Notes: generated by a model not told the origin, from the letters alone. 64,000 bases of DNA from Acidovorax delafieldii (GCA_002377855.1 DFQQ01000025.1:14706-78705), one strand, 5' to 3'; shown: positions 41,406-50,565, numbered from the stretch's first letter. Translations and numbers: made by a program.

Positions 41406-43757
41406 CTATTCAATCGCTTCAATTTTGATAGCTGCTGGCGCTTGGCTGGTAAGCGCTGCGGCCTGTTTTTGTTTGGAAACCTCGCGCAGCAGCTGGTCGC
41501 GGCCGCTCCAGTACTGCACGGGCCAGTCGGTGTGCGCCGCGGCCTGGGGGCTGAGCTGCGCGGCGGCGTGCAGCGTCCAGGCCGGGTCGGCCAGGTGGGG
41601 GCGGGCGATGGCGCAGAGGTCGGCGCGGCCGGCCGCGATGATGCTGTTGGCGTGGTCGGCCTCGGTGATGGCGCCCACGGCCATGGTGGCAATGCCCACC
41701 TCGTTGCGGATGCGGTCGGCAAACGGCGTCTGGTACATCCGGCCGTACACGGGGCGTGATGCGCGCGTGGTCTGGCCAGACGACACGTCGATCAGGTCCG
41801 CGCCTGCCGCCTTGAACCGCTGCGCGATGGCAATCGCGTCGTCCGCGGTGTTCCCATCGGGAAGCCAGTCGTGGGCCGAGATGCGCACGCTCATCGGCTT
41901 GTCGGCCGGCCACACGGCGCGCAGCGCGGTGAACACCTCCAGCGGGTAGCGGCAGCGGTTGTCCAGGCTGCCGCCGTACTCATCCGTGCGCTGGTTGGTG
42001 GCGGGGCTGATGAAGCTGGCCAGCAGGTAGCCGTGTGCACAGTGCAGCTCCAGCCAGTCAAAGCCGCAGGCCACGGCACGGCGGGCGCTCTCGACAAACG
42101 CGGCAGTCACGCGGTCCATGTCGGCGCGGGTCATGGCGGCGGGCGTCTGGTTCTGCGGGCCGTAGGCGATGGGGCTCGCGGCCAGCAGGGGCCAATTGCC
42201 TGCCTCCAGGGGCTCGTCCGTGCCCTCCCAGCCTACGCGGGTGGAGCCTTTGGGGCCGCTGTGGCCCAGTTGCAAACCAATCCTGGCCGTGCTGCTGGCG
42301 TGCACAAAGTTCACGATGCGCGCAAACGCGGCTTGCTGTGCGTCGTTCCACAGGCCGGGGCAGGCGGGGGTGATGCGGCCTTCCGGCGTGGGGCTGGTCA
42401 TCTCCACCATCACCAGCGCGGCGCCGCCCAGGGCGCGCGCGCCCAGGTGCACCAGGTGGAAGTCCTGCGGCACGCCCTCGACCGCGCTGTAGGTGGCCAT
42501 GGGCGAGACGACGATGCGGTTCTTGAGCGTCACCCCGCGTAGGGTGAACGGTGTGAGCATCGGCGGCACTGCGGCCTTGCCGCCCGCCAGCCAGGCCTCA
42601 TAGCCTTCCAGCCACGCGGCATCGCGTAGCCGCAGGTTCTCGTGGCTGATGCGCTGGCTACGCGTGAGCAAGGAGTAGGTGAACTGCTCGACGGGCATGC
42701 CGGCGTAGCGCGCCACGTTTTCAAACCACTCGGTGCTGTTGCGCGCGGCGTTCTGGATCTTGAGCACTTCCACGCTGCGGCGTGCCTCGTAGTGCTGCAG
42801 CACCTCGTCCATGGGCAAGCCGGTCGCAAACTCGTTGGCGAGATCGATGGCGTCTTCGAGCGCCAGCTTGGTGCCGCTGCCGATCGAGAAATGCGCAGTG
42901 TGCGCCGCATCACCCATCAGCACGATGGGCACCTGCTTGCCGCCGATGGCTTCGCGGTGCACCCAAGTGTTGCAGATCACGCGCGGAAAGCGGATCCAGT
43001 TGGCCGAGCCGCGCAGGTGCGTGGCGTTGCTGATGAGGGCGTTGCCGTCCAGGTATGGGGCAAACAGCTTCTCGCAAAAGGCGATGGCTTCGGGTTGCTC
43101 CATCTGGTCGAGGCCGTGCGCCTTCCACACGGCTTCCGGTGTCTCCACAATGAAGGTCGAGGTGTCCGCGTCGAACTGGTAGGCATGGGCCTGAAACCAG
43201 CCGTGCTCGGTTTGCTCGAACGCAAAGGTGAAGGCGTCGAATTTCTTCTTCGTGCCCAGCCACACGAAGCGGCATTCGCGCAGGTCGATGTCGGGCTGGA
43301 AGGTTGCCGCATAGCGTGTGCGGATGCGGCTGTTGAGGCCGTCGCTCGCGATCACCAGATCGGCGTTGTACTGTGCGGCGATCTGCTGATCGTCGGCCAC
43401 GTCGGTCTCGAACTGCAGGTCCACGCCCAGCGCCAGGCAGCGGTCTTGCAGGATGTTGAGCAGCCGCTTGCGGCCGATGCCGCAAAAGCCGTGGCCGGTG
43501 GAGCGCACGCTGCGGCCCTTGAAGAACACCTCGATGTCGTCCCAGTGGTTGAACGCATCCCCAATCAGCGCGGCCGTGGGCGCGTCAGCCGCCTGCAGGT
43601 TGGCCAGGGTCTGGTCGGAGAGCACCACGCCCCAGCCAAAGGTGTCGAACGGGCGGTTGCGCTCCACCACCGTGACGCGATGGGCCGGGTTCTGCTGCTT
43701 CATCAGCAGTGCGAAATACAGGCCTGCAGGCCCGCCACCAATGCAGAGGATGTTCAT
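41406..43757 (-). CDS. Two-domain aminobenzoyl-CoA/salicylyl-CoA monooxygenase-oxidoreductase
   Basis: A 783-residue fusion. The N-terminal half (about 1-375) is a flavoprotein monooxygenase with the FAD motif GGGPAGL at residues 8-14 and VLMGDAAHTAHFSIGSGTKLA; the C-terminal half (about 395-765) is an old yellow enzyme-type reductase with ELHCAHGYLLASFISP. This is the architecture of 2-aminobenzoyl-CoA monooxygenase/reductase and of the protein annotated salicylyl-CoA 5-hydroxylase. The last 20 or so residues come from an interspersed repeat. First gene of the operon; the ATG at 43757 gives the FAD motif at the normal place. Confidence 0.88.
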   Translation of the reverse strand: MNILCIGGGPAGLYFALLMKQQNPAHRVTVVERNRPFDTFGWGVVLSDQTLANLQAADAPTAALIGDAFNHWDDIEVFFKGRSVRSTGHGFCGIGRKRLLNILQDRCLALGVDLQFETDVADDQQIAAQYNADLVIASDGLNSRIRTRYAATFQPDIDLRECRFVWLGTKKKFDAFTFAFEQTEHGWFQAHAYQFDADTSTFIVETPEAVWKAHGLDQMEQPEAIAFCEKLFAPYLDGNALISNATHLRGSANWIRFPRVICNTWVHREAIGGKQVPIVLMGDAAHTAHFSIGSGTKLALEDAIDLANEFATGLPMDEVLQHYEARRSVEVLKIQNAARNSTEWFENVARYAGMPVEQFTYSLLTRSQRISHENLRLRDAAWLEGYEAWLAGGKAAVPPMLTPFTLRGVTLKNRIVVSPMATYSAVEGVPQDFHLVHLGARALGGAALVMVEMTSPTPEGRITPACPGLWNDAQQAAFARIVNFVHASSTARIGLQLGHSGPKGSTRVGWEGTDEPLEAGNWPLLAASPIAYGPQNQTPAAMTRADMDRVTAAFVESARRAVACGFDWLELHCAHGYLLASFISPATNQRTDEYGGSLDNRCRYPLEVFTALRAVWPADKPMSVRISAHDWLPDGNTADDAIAIAQRFKAAGADLIDVSSGQTTRASRPVYGRMYQTPFADRIRNEVGIATMAVGAITEADHANSIIAAGRADLCAIARPHLADPAWTLHAAAQLSPQAAAHTDWPVQYWSGRDQLLREVSKQKQAAALTSQAPAAIKIEAIE
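41411..41472. repeat. Interspersed repeat forming a gene 3' end
   Basis: On the minus strand this reads AAACAGGCCGCAGCGCTTAC then AAGCGCCAGCAGCTATCAAA and closes with AATTGAAGC. It encodes the C-terminal tail (KQKQAAALTSQAPAAIKIEA) of the two-domain monooxygenase-reductase. Confidence 0.7.
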
Positions 43758-43766
43758 GTGAAAATA

Positions 43767-43780
43767 GTTTAGGTCTAAAC
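43767..43780. promoter_or_regulatory. Palindromic MarR-type operator
   Basis: GTTTAG-GT-CTAAAC, arms perfect, located 10 bases upstream of the first gene of the aromatic-CoA operon in an otherwise AT-rich promoter region. The operon encodes a MarR regulator, the likely ligand of this site. Confidence 0.6.
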
Positions 43781-43894
43781 AAAAAGGTGTCAATCGGGCA
43801 CACCCTGCGCAGCAGCGCGACCTATGTAGGACAAGGCCTTGTGTGGCGACTTTTAGGTTGACGGTGATCCGCGTGGCCCCAAGAATCCGCCTGC

Positions 43895-45163
43895 ATGAGG
43901 CACCTGCTCCAAACTCTGCAGGAGCGGTTGGCGGCGCTGCCGGTCCCGCTCGCCATCGAGTTGCCGGGTGGGCGGTGGCTGGGCCCAGCGCGGCCCTCCG
44001 TTACGCTGCGGTTTCGCGATGCCACGGACGTTTGGGCCTTGTTGACGGGCGAAATCGGAAGGGTGGGCTCGGCCATTGTCGAAGGACGTGTGGCACTGGA
44101 AGGTGGCATGCGCGACGTGATGTCAGCGGCTGCCAGCCTGCTGGCGCGCGACCCGGCACGCGACGAGCACCATGCGTGGTGGCGGCGGGCGCTGGCGCGA
44201 GCGAAGTCTGCCGCCGCACACACCGTGGCGCACGACGCGCGGCATGTGCAGTTTCACTACGACCTGTCAGATGACTTTTACGCGTTGTGGCTTGATCCGC
44301 TGCGTGTGTATTCATGCGCCTACTTCCGCACGCCCGGCCTCACGTTGGCGCAGGCGCAGGAGGCGAAGCTGGACCACATCTGCCGCAAGCTCCGCCTGTC
44401 GCCCGGTGAACGCTTTCTGGATATCGGCGCAGGATGGGGTGGCCTGCTGCTGTGGGCTGCCGAGCACTATGGCGTGGACGCCACGGGCATCACCTTGTCT
44501 CGCAACCAGCAGGCCCATGTGCAGCACCTGGTAAAAAAGCGCGGCTTGCAATCCCGCGTCCGGGTGCTGCTGTGCGACTACCGCGAATTCAAAGCACCCC
44601 AGCCTTTTGACAAGATCGCGTCGGTGGGCATGGTTGAGCATGTCGGCCGTGCCCGGATGGACTGCTACTTCGAGACGGTGGCGGGGCTGCTGCGCCCTGG
44701 AGGCTGGTTGCTCAACCATGGCATCACGGCGGGCGGCGTCGACAACGCCCAGCTTGGGGCCGGGCTGGGGGATTTCATCGAGCGATACATCTTCCCCGGC
44801 GGGGAGCTGCTGCACGTGAGTGCCATGCTGGAGCACATGGCACGATCGGGCCTGGAGATGGTCGACACCGAAAACCTGCGCCCGCACTACGCCCGCACAC
44901 TGTGGGCGTGGTCGGATACCCTGGAAGAGCACTTACCAGCCGCCAGCGCGGTGCTGGCAGCGCAGGCGGGGGACGAACGTGGCGAACGGGTGTTGCGCGC
45001 GTACCGCCTCTACCTAGCGGGCAGCGCGCTCGGGTTTGAGCAGGGATGGACTGCGCTGCATCAGGTACTTGCGATCAAGCCGTCCAGCAATACGCCCATG
45101 AGCGTGATGCTCCGCCAACCGTCAGACTATCCTTTCGTGCGCGACTACATTTATTCCCACTGA
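43895..45163 (+). CDS. cfa: Cyclopropane-fatty-acyl-phospholipid synthase family protein
   Basis: A 422-residue SAM-dependent methyltransferase of the CFA synthase family, which adds a methylene bridge across double bonds of membrane lipids. An N-terminal region precedes the catalytic domain beginning HVQFHYDLSDDFYALWLDP; the SAM site is FLDIGAGWGGLL, followed by VGMVEHVG and the C-terminal WSDTLEEHLPAA segment. The start at 43895 follows a weak purine stretch. It is divergent from the aromatic-CoA operon and stands alone. Confidence 0.88.
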   Translation: MRHLLQTLQERLAALPVPLAIELPGGRWLGPARPSVTLRFRDATDVWALLTGEIGRVGSAIVEGRVALEGGMRDVMSAAASLLARDPARDEHHAWWRRALARAKSAAAHTVAHDARHVQFHYDLSDDFYALWLDPLRVYSCAYFRTPGLTLAQAQEAKLDHICRKLRLSPGERFLDIGAGWGGLLLWAAEHYGVDATGITLSRNQQAHVQHLVKKRGLQSRVRVLLCDYREFKAPQPFDKIASVGMVEHVGRARMDCYFETVAGLLRPGGWLLNHGITAGGVDNAQLGAGLGDFIERYIFPGGELLHVSAMLEHMARSGLEMVDTENLRPHYARTLWAWSDTLEEHLPAASAVLAAQAGDERGERVLRAYRLYLAGSALGFEQGWTALHQVLAIKPSSNTPMSVMLRQPSDYPFVRDYIYSH

Positions 45164-45211
45164 CCGCTCAGCGCGGCCCTGCATCCCTCATCACCAGGAA
45201 ACCACCTCACC

Positions 45212-45532
45212 ATGCTTTACAAATTCAAATCCCGCGCCGCAGCCGACCTGATCATGCTGGAGCCGCAGGGCCGCCAGGTGGTGACCATCATGGGCAAGAC
45301 CCCTGGTGCCAGCGGTATCGTCACGGCAGCTCAAATCCCGGCCGCCATCGCGGCTTTGGAGGCCGCCGTCGCGGCAGAAGACGCACTGCCTGCCTCCCCT
45401 GATGCCGAGGACGAAGAAACCCCTGAGCAAGAGCGCCAAGACACCGTGCGCCTGCGCCAGCGAGTGGCCCCATTCATCGATATGCTGCGCCGCAGTGCGG
45501 CCGAGGGGGCGGATGTGGTTTGGGGAGCGTGA
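45212..45532 (+). CDS. DUF1840 domain-containing protein
   Basis: A 106-residue protein of the DUF1840 family, small betaproteobacterial proteins without known function. The typical start MLYKFKSRAAADLIMLEP and the C-terminal FIDMLRRSAAEGADVVWG are present, joined by an acidic linker rich in Glu, Asp and Pro. It lies 48 bases after the cfa gene on the same strand. Confidence 0.9.
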   Translation: MLYKFKSRAAADLIMLEPQGRQVVTIMGKTPGASGIVTAAQIPAAIAALEAAVAAEDALPASPDAEDEETPEQERQDTVRLRQRVAPFIDMLRRSAAEGADVVWGA

Positions 45533-45681
45533 CCGGGCGGTGAAGCGACAGCGTCGCTGGACTGCCCGCCTGCCGGCCTGCCTGACTGCCTGACGGAAGC
45601 AGACTGCCCACGCAAGGAAGAAACCGGGACGGCGGCTTGCACGCACGGCGCAGCCCGCGAGCCGCTGCGCCCGCGCGTTGT

Positions 45682-46799
45682 TCAGTCAACCTTTGCGCCG
45701 GACGCTTTCACCACCCCGGCCCACTTCACGTGTTCCTGTTCGATGTGGCGGGCGAACTCTGCCGGGGTGTTTCCACCCGGGATGGCACCTTGCGCGGTGA
45801 GCCGTTCCTTGACGGCGGGGCTGGCGAGCGCCTTGGCCACTTCCTGCTGCACGCGATTGACGACGTCCGCCGGGGTGCCCGCAGGCGCCAGCAGCCCAAA
45901 CCACGAACTGGCCTCATAGCCCTTGAGGGCGGCGCCCCCGGCCTGTTCCACCGTGGGCACATCGGGCAATGCCGCCGATCGCCGGCTGCTGGTCACGGCC
46001 AGGGCCACCAACTTTCCGCCTTTGATTTGCGCCATGGATGAGGGCAGGTTGTCGAACATCACATCGGCGTTGCCAGCCACCATGTCCATCAGCGCCGGGC
46101 CGGAGCCGCGGTAGGGCAGGTGCAGCATGTAGGTTCCTGTCATGCTCTTGAACAGCTCGCCCGCCAGGTGGATGGAAGTGCCATTGCCGCTGGAGGCCAT
46201 GTTCAGCTTGCCGGGGTTGGCCTTGGCGGCTTTGATGAAATCCTGCACATTGGTCACGCCCAGGGCCTTGGCCTTTCGAGGTTCATCACCATCACGTTCG
46301 GCACGGCAGCCATCAGGGTGATGGGGGCAAAGTCCTTGATGGGGTCGTAGGGCAGCTTGGCATACAGCGCACGGTTGATGCCGTGTGTGCCCACGGTGCC
46401 CATGAGAAGTGTGTAGCCATCGTTGGCAGACTTGGCCACTGCCTCGGCCCCCACGTTGCCGCCCGCCCCGGCGCGGTTGTCCACGATGAACTGCTGGCCG
46501 AAGGCGCGGCTCAACTCGGGTGCCATGGCGCGGGCCAGGATGTCGGTGGTGCCTCCCGGCGCGAACGGCACCACGATGCGCACCGGTTTGGTCGGCCAGC
46601 CCCCGGGCGCTGCAGACGTCGCCTGCGCGTGCGCGGTGCCCGGCGCGAACAATGAAGCGGCGGCGGCGAGCGCCACGGCGCCCGCGGCCGTCAGGGTCAA
46701 TGCCAGGGCCATGGCTTTGCGGCGGCTGCGCGCCTGGCTGCGGGCCTGGATCTGTGCGCTGGTGCGCGCTGGTGTCTGAAAGCGGTGCTGCTGTGTCAT
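45682..46799 (-). pseudogene. Bug-type tripartite tricarboxylate binding protein, frameshifted
   Basis: A periplasmic Bug-family (TTT transporter) substrate-binding protein split by a frameshift near 46278. The N-terminal half, in one frame, has a signal peptide and the family segments VRIVVPFAPGGTTDILAR and NVGAEAVAKSANDGYTLLMG, then hits a stop after NLERPRPWA. The C-terminal half continues in the next frame from about RKAKALGVTNVQDFIKAAKA to the end. One inserted base would restore a normal length of about 370 residues. AAGGA precedes the ATG at 46799. It is either a pseudogene or a sequence error; there is no homopolymer at the site. Confidence 0.82.
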
Positions 46800-46917
46800 G
46801 GCCATTCCTTGTCGAATCTGGGAGCGCTGCGTGTGCCGTATCTCGCCCGCTCATTTCTACGCGGGTGTGCGCGACAGGGGCAGATGGGATTACCCGAACG
46901 GCCGGCCGTATCGACGT

Positions 46918-46950
46918 AAAAAAGCCACCGGTCCGGGTGGTGCGGTGGCT
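46918..46950 (-). terminator. Rho-independent terminator after the intact Bug gene
   Basis: On the minus strand AGCCACCG (46950-46943) pairs with CGGTGGCT (46930-46923) and is followed by a run of six T residues. It ends the transcript of the Bug gene and separates it from the frameshifted paralogue. Confidence 0.85.
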
Positions 46951-46983
46951 CGGGGTGCACCGGCGTTGCCGCCAGTGGTGGGG

Positions 46984-47973
46984 TCAGTCAGCGTAAGTGC
47001 CCGCTGCCTTGATCACGGCGCCCCACTTGTCGATCTCGGACTGAACAAACTTCTTGTGCTCGGCGGGTTCGATGCGCTTGTCGGTAGCCACCACGGCGCC
47101 CAGGCCTTCCTGTTTCTTGACGAACTCAGGGTCCTTCAGCGCAGCCTTGATGGCTTCGTTGAGCTTCTTGAGCACATCGGCCGGCGTGCCCTTGGGGGCG
47201 TATACACCGTGCCAGATGGTCACGTTGAAGTCCTTCACGCCCGACTCGGCCAGCGTGGGCAGGTCTTTGAGCGCAGGGGTGGTGAGGCGCTTGGTGGTAG
47301 TCACAGCGTAGGCCTTCACCTTCTTGCCTTCGATCTGCGAAGTGGTGTTGGTGGTCTGGTCGCACAGCAGGTCGATCTGGCCGCCGATCAAGTCGGTGAT
47401 GGCAGGGGCCGTACCCTTGTAAGGCACGGGCGTCATGTCAACCTGCAGCGCGCTCTGGTACATCAGGCCGCACAGGTGCGATGCCGAGCCCTGGCCGGCA
47501 TTGCCCAGGTTGATCTTGCCCTTGTTCTGGTTGATCCAGGCCGACAGTTCCTTGTAGTTGTTGGCAGGCATGCTGGGCTTGGCGATCAGCGTCATGGGCA
47601 CGTCGTTGATGATGCCCAGGTACTCGAAATCGCTCACCACGTTGAAAGCCAGCTTGCGGTACATCGTGGGCATGGTGGACATGCTGATGTGGTTGAGCAG
47701 CAGGGTGTAGCCATCGGGCGTGGCGCGTGCTGCCTTGGCTGTGCCAATCGTGCTGCCGGCACCGGCGGCGTTGTCCACCACCACGCTCACGCCTCCCAGC
47801 GGCTTGCGCAGGGCCTCGGCCAGATCGCGAGCGACACGGTCGGTGGGGCCGCCTGCGGCGTAGGGAACCACCAGGGTGATGGTCTTGTCTTTGGACGGGA
47901 ACTCTTGCGCTTGTACGCCGAAGGCGGTGACCACTGCGGCGGCGGCCAGCGAGAGTTTCAGCAATTTTTTCAT
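46984..47973 (-). CDS. Bug-type tripartite tricarboxylate transporter substrate-binding protein
   Basis: A 329-residue Bug-family periplasmic binding protein with a Sec signal (LLKLSLAAAAVVTAFGVQAQ) and the family segments ITLVVPYAAGGPTDRVARD, VVVDNAAGAGSTIGT and GYTLLLNH; SHLCGLMYQ and PYKGTAPAITDLIGGQIDLL lie in the second half. No TctA/TctB membrane genes are next to it, as is usual for Bug proteins in this family of bacteria. The ligand is probably a small carboxylate, not identifiable from sequence alone. Confidence 0.92.
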   Translation of the reverse strand: MKKLLKLSLAAAAVVTAFGVQAQEFPSKDKTITLVVPYAAGGPTDRVARDLAEALRKPLGGVSVVVDNAAGAGSTIGTAKAARATPDGYTLLLNHISMSTMPTMYRKLAFNVVSDFEYLGIINDVPMTLIAKPSMPANNYKELSAWINQNKGKINLGNAGQGSASHLCGLMYQSALQVDMTPVPYKGTAPAITDLIGGQIDLLCDQTTNTTSQIEGKKVKAYAVTTTKRLTTPALKDLPTLAESGVKDFNVTIWHGVYAPKGTPADVLKKLNEAIKAALKDPEFVKKQEGLGAVVATDKRIEPAEHKKFVQSEIDKWGAVIKAAGTYAD

Positions 47974-48070
47974 GGATGCTCCTAGGGATGACGGGCCATG
48001 ATAGCGATGACTGTTTTTTTGAGCACTGCGGGTAGTACGTAGCCTGCGCTGTGTGGGCTTTTTGAACGAA

Positions 48071-48089
48071 AAGAGGCTGCAAGCCTCTT
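48071..48089 (-). terminator. Hairpin, possible terminator of the ligase/liv operon
   Basis: AAGAGGCT (48071-48078) pairs perfectly with AGCCTCTT (48082-48089) around a 3-base loop; read on the minus strand the stem runs into TTTTCG. It lies 170 bases downstream of the CoA ligase gene. An interspersed repeat fragment (GATATGCTATCAAATAAATA) adjoins it. Confidence 0.45.
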
Positions 48090-48261
48090 ATTCAACGCGC
48101 GATATGCTATCAAATAAATAGCAACTCAAGGGAAAACCCCGATTGGGACAAGCCGCAAATGTGGCCTGCGCGTGGCGCCGAACACGCGGCTGGCGCGCAC
48201 GCTTGTTGCGTCAAATCAACTGCGCCGAGGGGCTCGCGGCGGTTCGTCCCTCGGCCGCGCT

Positions 48262-49509
48262 TCAGCGGTAGCTGCGCGCGTCCTCAATCACGCGGCCGTC
48301 GTTGGGCAGGGTGCCCGGGGCCACCATCTCGACCTCGCCGCGCAGCTTGGTCACTTCGCGGATGGCATCGCCCAGCTGGCGCGCCAAGCCCTCGGCGGTT
48401 TCCATGGTTTCCACCTTGAGCACCATCTGGTCGTTGGCCATCTCGCCGCTGACCACCAGGCGTGCCCGCAGCACCTGCGGGAACCGCTTGGCGACGGCCG
48501 CCACCTGGCCGGGGTGCACGAACATGCCGCGCACCTTGGTGGTCTGGTCCGCGCGGCCCATCCAGCCCTTGATGCGCGTGTTGGTGCGGCCGCTGGGGCA
48601 GGTACCCGGCAGCACGGCAGAGAGGTCGCCCGTGCCAAAGCGGATGAGCGGGTAGTCGGGGTTGAGCGTGGTGATGACCAGCTCGCCCACCTCGCCCTCG
48701 GGCACCGGGTCGCCGGTGCCGGGGCGCACGATCTCGACGATCACGCCTTCGTCCAGCACCAGGCCTTCGCGGGCCTCGGTTTCATACGCAATCAGTCCCA
48801 GGTCGGCGGTGGCATAGCACTGGTAGCCGGCAATGCCGCGCTCGGCAAACCAGTCGCGCAGGCTGGGCGGAAACGCTTCGCCCGACACCAGCGCCTTGGT
48901 CACGCTGGGCAGGTGTATGCCCAGCTCTGCAGCTTTCTCGACGATGATCTTCAGGAAGCTCGGCGTGCCGATGTAGCCCGCCGGTTGCAGCTCTGCCATG
49001 GCCTGCACCTGCTGCTCGGTCTGGCCTGTTCCACCAGGGAAGACGGTGCAGCCCAGCGCGTGTGCGCCGGTCTCCATCATCGAACCCGCAGGCACGAAGT
49101 GGTAGCTGAAGCTGTTGTGAATCAACTCGCCCGCGCGGAACCCCGCTGCGTGAATGGCCCGTGCCATGCGCCAGTAGTCTGGCCGCGTGCCCTCGGGCTC
49201 GTAGATGGTGCCGGGGCTGGCAAACACACGCCGCATGCCCGCACCGAAGCCCAGGGCGCTGAAACCGCCAAACACGTTGGTGGCGCGGCCGGCCTGCTGG
49301 CGCTCGAGCAGCTCGTACTTGCGCGTGACCGGCAATTGGGCCAGGGCTGCGCGGCTGGTCACGCCCGCCGCATCCACACCCGCGAGGATGCTTGCAAACG
49401 CGGGCGATGCCTTCTGGGCATGGGCGATCTGCTGCGGCAGCGCGGCCAGCAGCGCCGCCTCGCGCTCGGCGGGGCTGCGCGTTTCCAGGTCGTCATAAAA
49501 CGTGCTCAT
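48262..49509 (-). CDS. Phenylacetate-CoA ligase-like adenylate-forming enzyme
   Basis: A 415-residue member of the PaaK-type CoA ligase group. Visible are FASPGTIYEPEG (in the place of the usual nucleotide loop), ATADLGLIAYE (aromatic-adenylate motif), RFGTGDLSAVLPG and the C-terminal KGWMGRADQTTKVRGMFVHPGQVA. The N-terminal P-loop typical of PaaK (SSGTTG) is altered to SPGTIYEP, so activity may be restricted or different. It is the last gene of the leftward liv cluster, 243 bases after livF. Confidence 0.82.
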   Translation of the reverse strand: MSTFYDDLETRSPAEREAALLAALPQQIAHAQKASPAFASILAGVDAAGVTSRAALAQLPVTRKYELLERQQAGRATNVFGGFSALGFGAGMRRVFASPGTIYEPEGTRPDYWRMARAIHAAGFRAGELIHNSFSYHFVPAGSMMETGAHALGCTVFPGGTGQTEQQVQAMAELQPAGYIGTPSFLKIIVEKAAELGIHLPSVTKALVSGEAFPPSLRDWFAERGIAGYQCYATADLGLIAYETEAREGLVLDEGVIVEIVRPGTGDPVPEGEVGELVITTLNPDYPLIRFGTGDLSAVLPGTCPSGRTNTRIKGWMGRADQTTKVRGMFVHPGQVAAVAKRFPQVLRARLVVSGEMANDQMVLKVETMETAEGLARQLGDAIREVTKLRGEVEMVAPGTLPNDGRVIEDARSYR

Positions 49510-49540
49510 GCCTGGGGTTCCTTGTGAGGTGGTTTAAAGT

Positions 49541-49600
49541 GAAATTGGCTTCTGGCGCTTATCCAACTAGCGCAAGTAGCTATGAATTTGAGAGTGGATT
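49541..49600. repeat. Interspersed repeat copy between livF and ligase genes
   Basis: CTTCTGGCGCTTATCCAACT followed by AGCGCAAGTAGCTATGAATT matches the copy at 7283-7340. Confidence 0.55.
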
Positions 49601-49640
49601 CGTCCGAGGTGTGAAAAAGGAAACTGCTCTGATCGCCCGC

Positions 49641-49750
49641 GCTGCCCAAGGCCAGCGCCACCGCGCAAGGGCCTACGCCGGCTGCATCGCCCCGCCGCGC
49701 TGGTGGCGTCCCCCCCTTGGGGGAAGGCGCCGAAGGCGACACAGGGGGCT
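49641..49750. repeat. Hairpin-bearing intergenic repeat, copy 1
   Basis: Matches 50666-50800: both start GCTGCCCA(A/G)GGCCAG, pass through CCCCGCCGCGCTG(G/A)TGGCGTCC and close with GGGGGAAGGCGC and CAGGGGG. It lies directly downstream of livF (3' side on the minus strand). CCCCCCTT/GGGGGAA forms a short stem. Confidence 0.7.
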
Positions 49751-49752
49751 TC

Positions 49753-50565
49753 TCAAGCCAACCAGCGCTTGCGCCGCTTGTAGCTCTTCACATCCTTGAA
49801 ACTCTTGCGCTCGCCGCCCCCCACACCGAGGTAAAACTCTTTCACGTCCTCGTTGCTGGCCAGGTCGCTGGCCGCGCCGTCCATCACCACGCGGCCGCTT
49901 TCCATGATGTAGCCGTAGTCGGCGTATTTCAGCGCCATGTTGGTGTTCTGCTCGGCCAGCAAGAAGGTGACCTTTTCCTTGGTGTTCAGGTCTTTGACGA
50001 TGTTGAACACCTCTTCCACGATCTGCGGCGCAAGGCCCATCGAAGGCTCATCGAGCAGCACCATGCTGGGGTTGGCCATGAGGGCGCGGCCAATGGCGCA
50101 CATCTGCTGCTCGCCGCCCGAGGTGTAGGCCGCCTGCGAGGTGCGCCGGGTCTTCAGGCGCGGAAAGTAGTTGTAGACCTTCTCCAGGTTGGCCGCGATC
50201 TCGGCCTTGCTGGTGCGGGTGTAGCTGCCCGTCATCAGGTTCTCTTCGATCGTCAGGTGGGCAAAGCAATGGCGCCCTTCCATCACCTGCACCACGCCGC
50301 GCTGCACCAGGTCGGCGGGCGAGAGGTTCTCGATGCGCTCGCCGCGCAGCTCAATGCTGCCCTTGGTGACCTCGCCGCGCTCGCCCTTGAGCAGGTTGGA
50401 GATGGCGCGCAGCGTGGTCGTCTTGCCCGCGCCGTTGCCGCCCAGGATGGCCACGATGCTGCCCTCGCGCACCTGCAGTGAGACGCCCTTGAGCACCAGG
50501 ATCACGTGGTTGTAAATGACCTCGATGCCGTTGACGTTGAGAACAATGTTGCTGTTGGAGTCCAT
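49753..50565 (-). CDS. livF: Branched-chain-type ABC transporter ATP-binding protein LivF
   Basis: A 270-residue LivF-like ATPase: Walker A GGNGAGKTT, the LivF-typical VQVMEGRHCFAHLTIEENLMTG segment, signature YTSGGEQQMCAIGRAL and Walker B MVLLDEPSMGLAP. Its C terminus is extended by a basic tail (KSYKRRKRWLA). The ATG at 50565 has AAGGAAG in front; the open frame further upstream is intergenic. It lies 241 bases after the binding-protein gene, the gap carrying a repeat and a strong hairpin. Confidence 0.93.
   Translation of the reverse strand: MDSNSNIVLNVNGIEVIYNHVILVLKGVSLQVREGSIVAILGGNGAGKTTTLRAISNLLKGERGEVTKGSIELRGERIENLSPADLVQRGVVQVMEGRHCFAHLTIEENLMTGSYTRTSKAEIAANLEKVYNYFPRLKTRRTSQAAYTSGGEQQMCAIGRALMANPSMVLLDEPSMGLAPQIVEEVFNIVKDLNTKEKVTFLLAEQNTNMALKYADYGYIMESGRVVMDGAASDLASNEDVKEFYLGVGGGERKSFKDVKSYKRRKRWLA

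Noticed and set aside
45533..45681. Run of GCCTGC-like units after the DUF1840 gene
   Set aside because: Short, imperfect and GC-biased; no clear repeat unit, gene or terminator.
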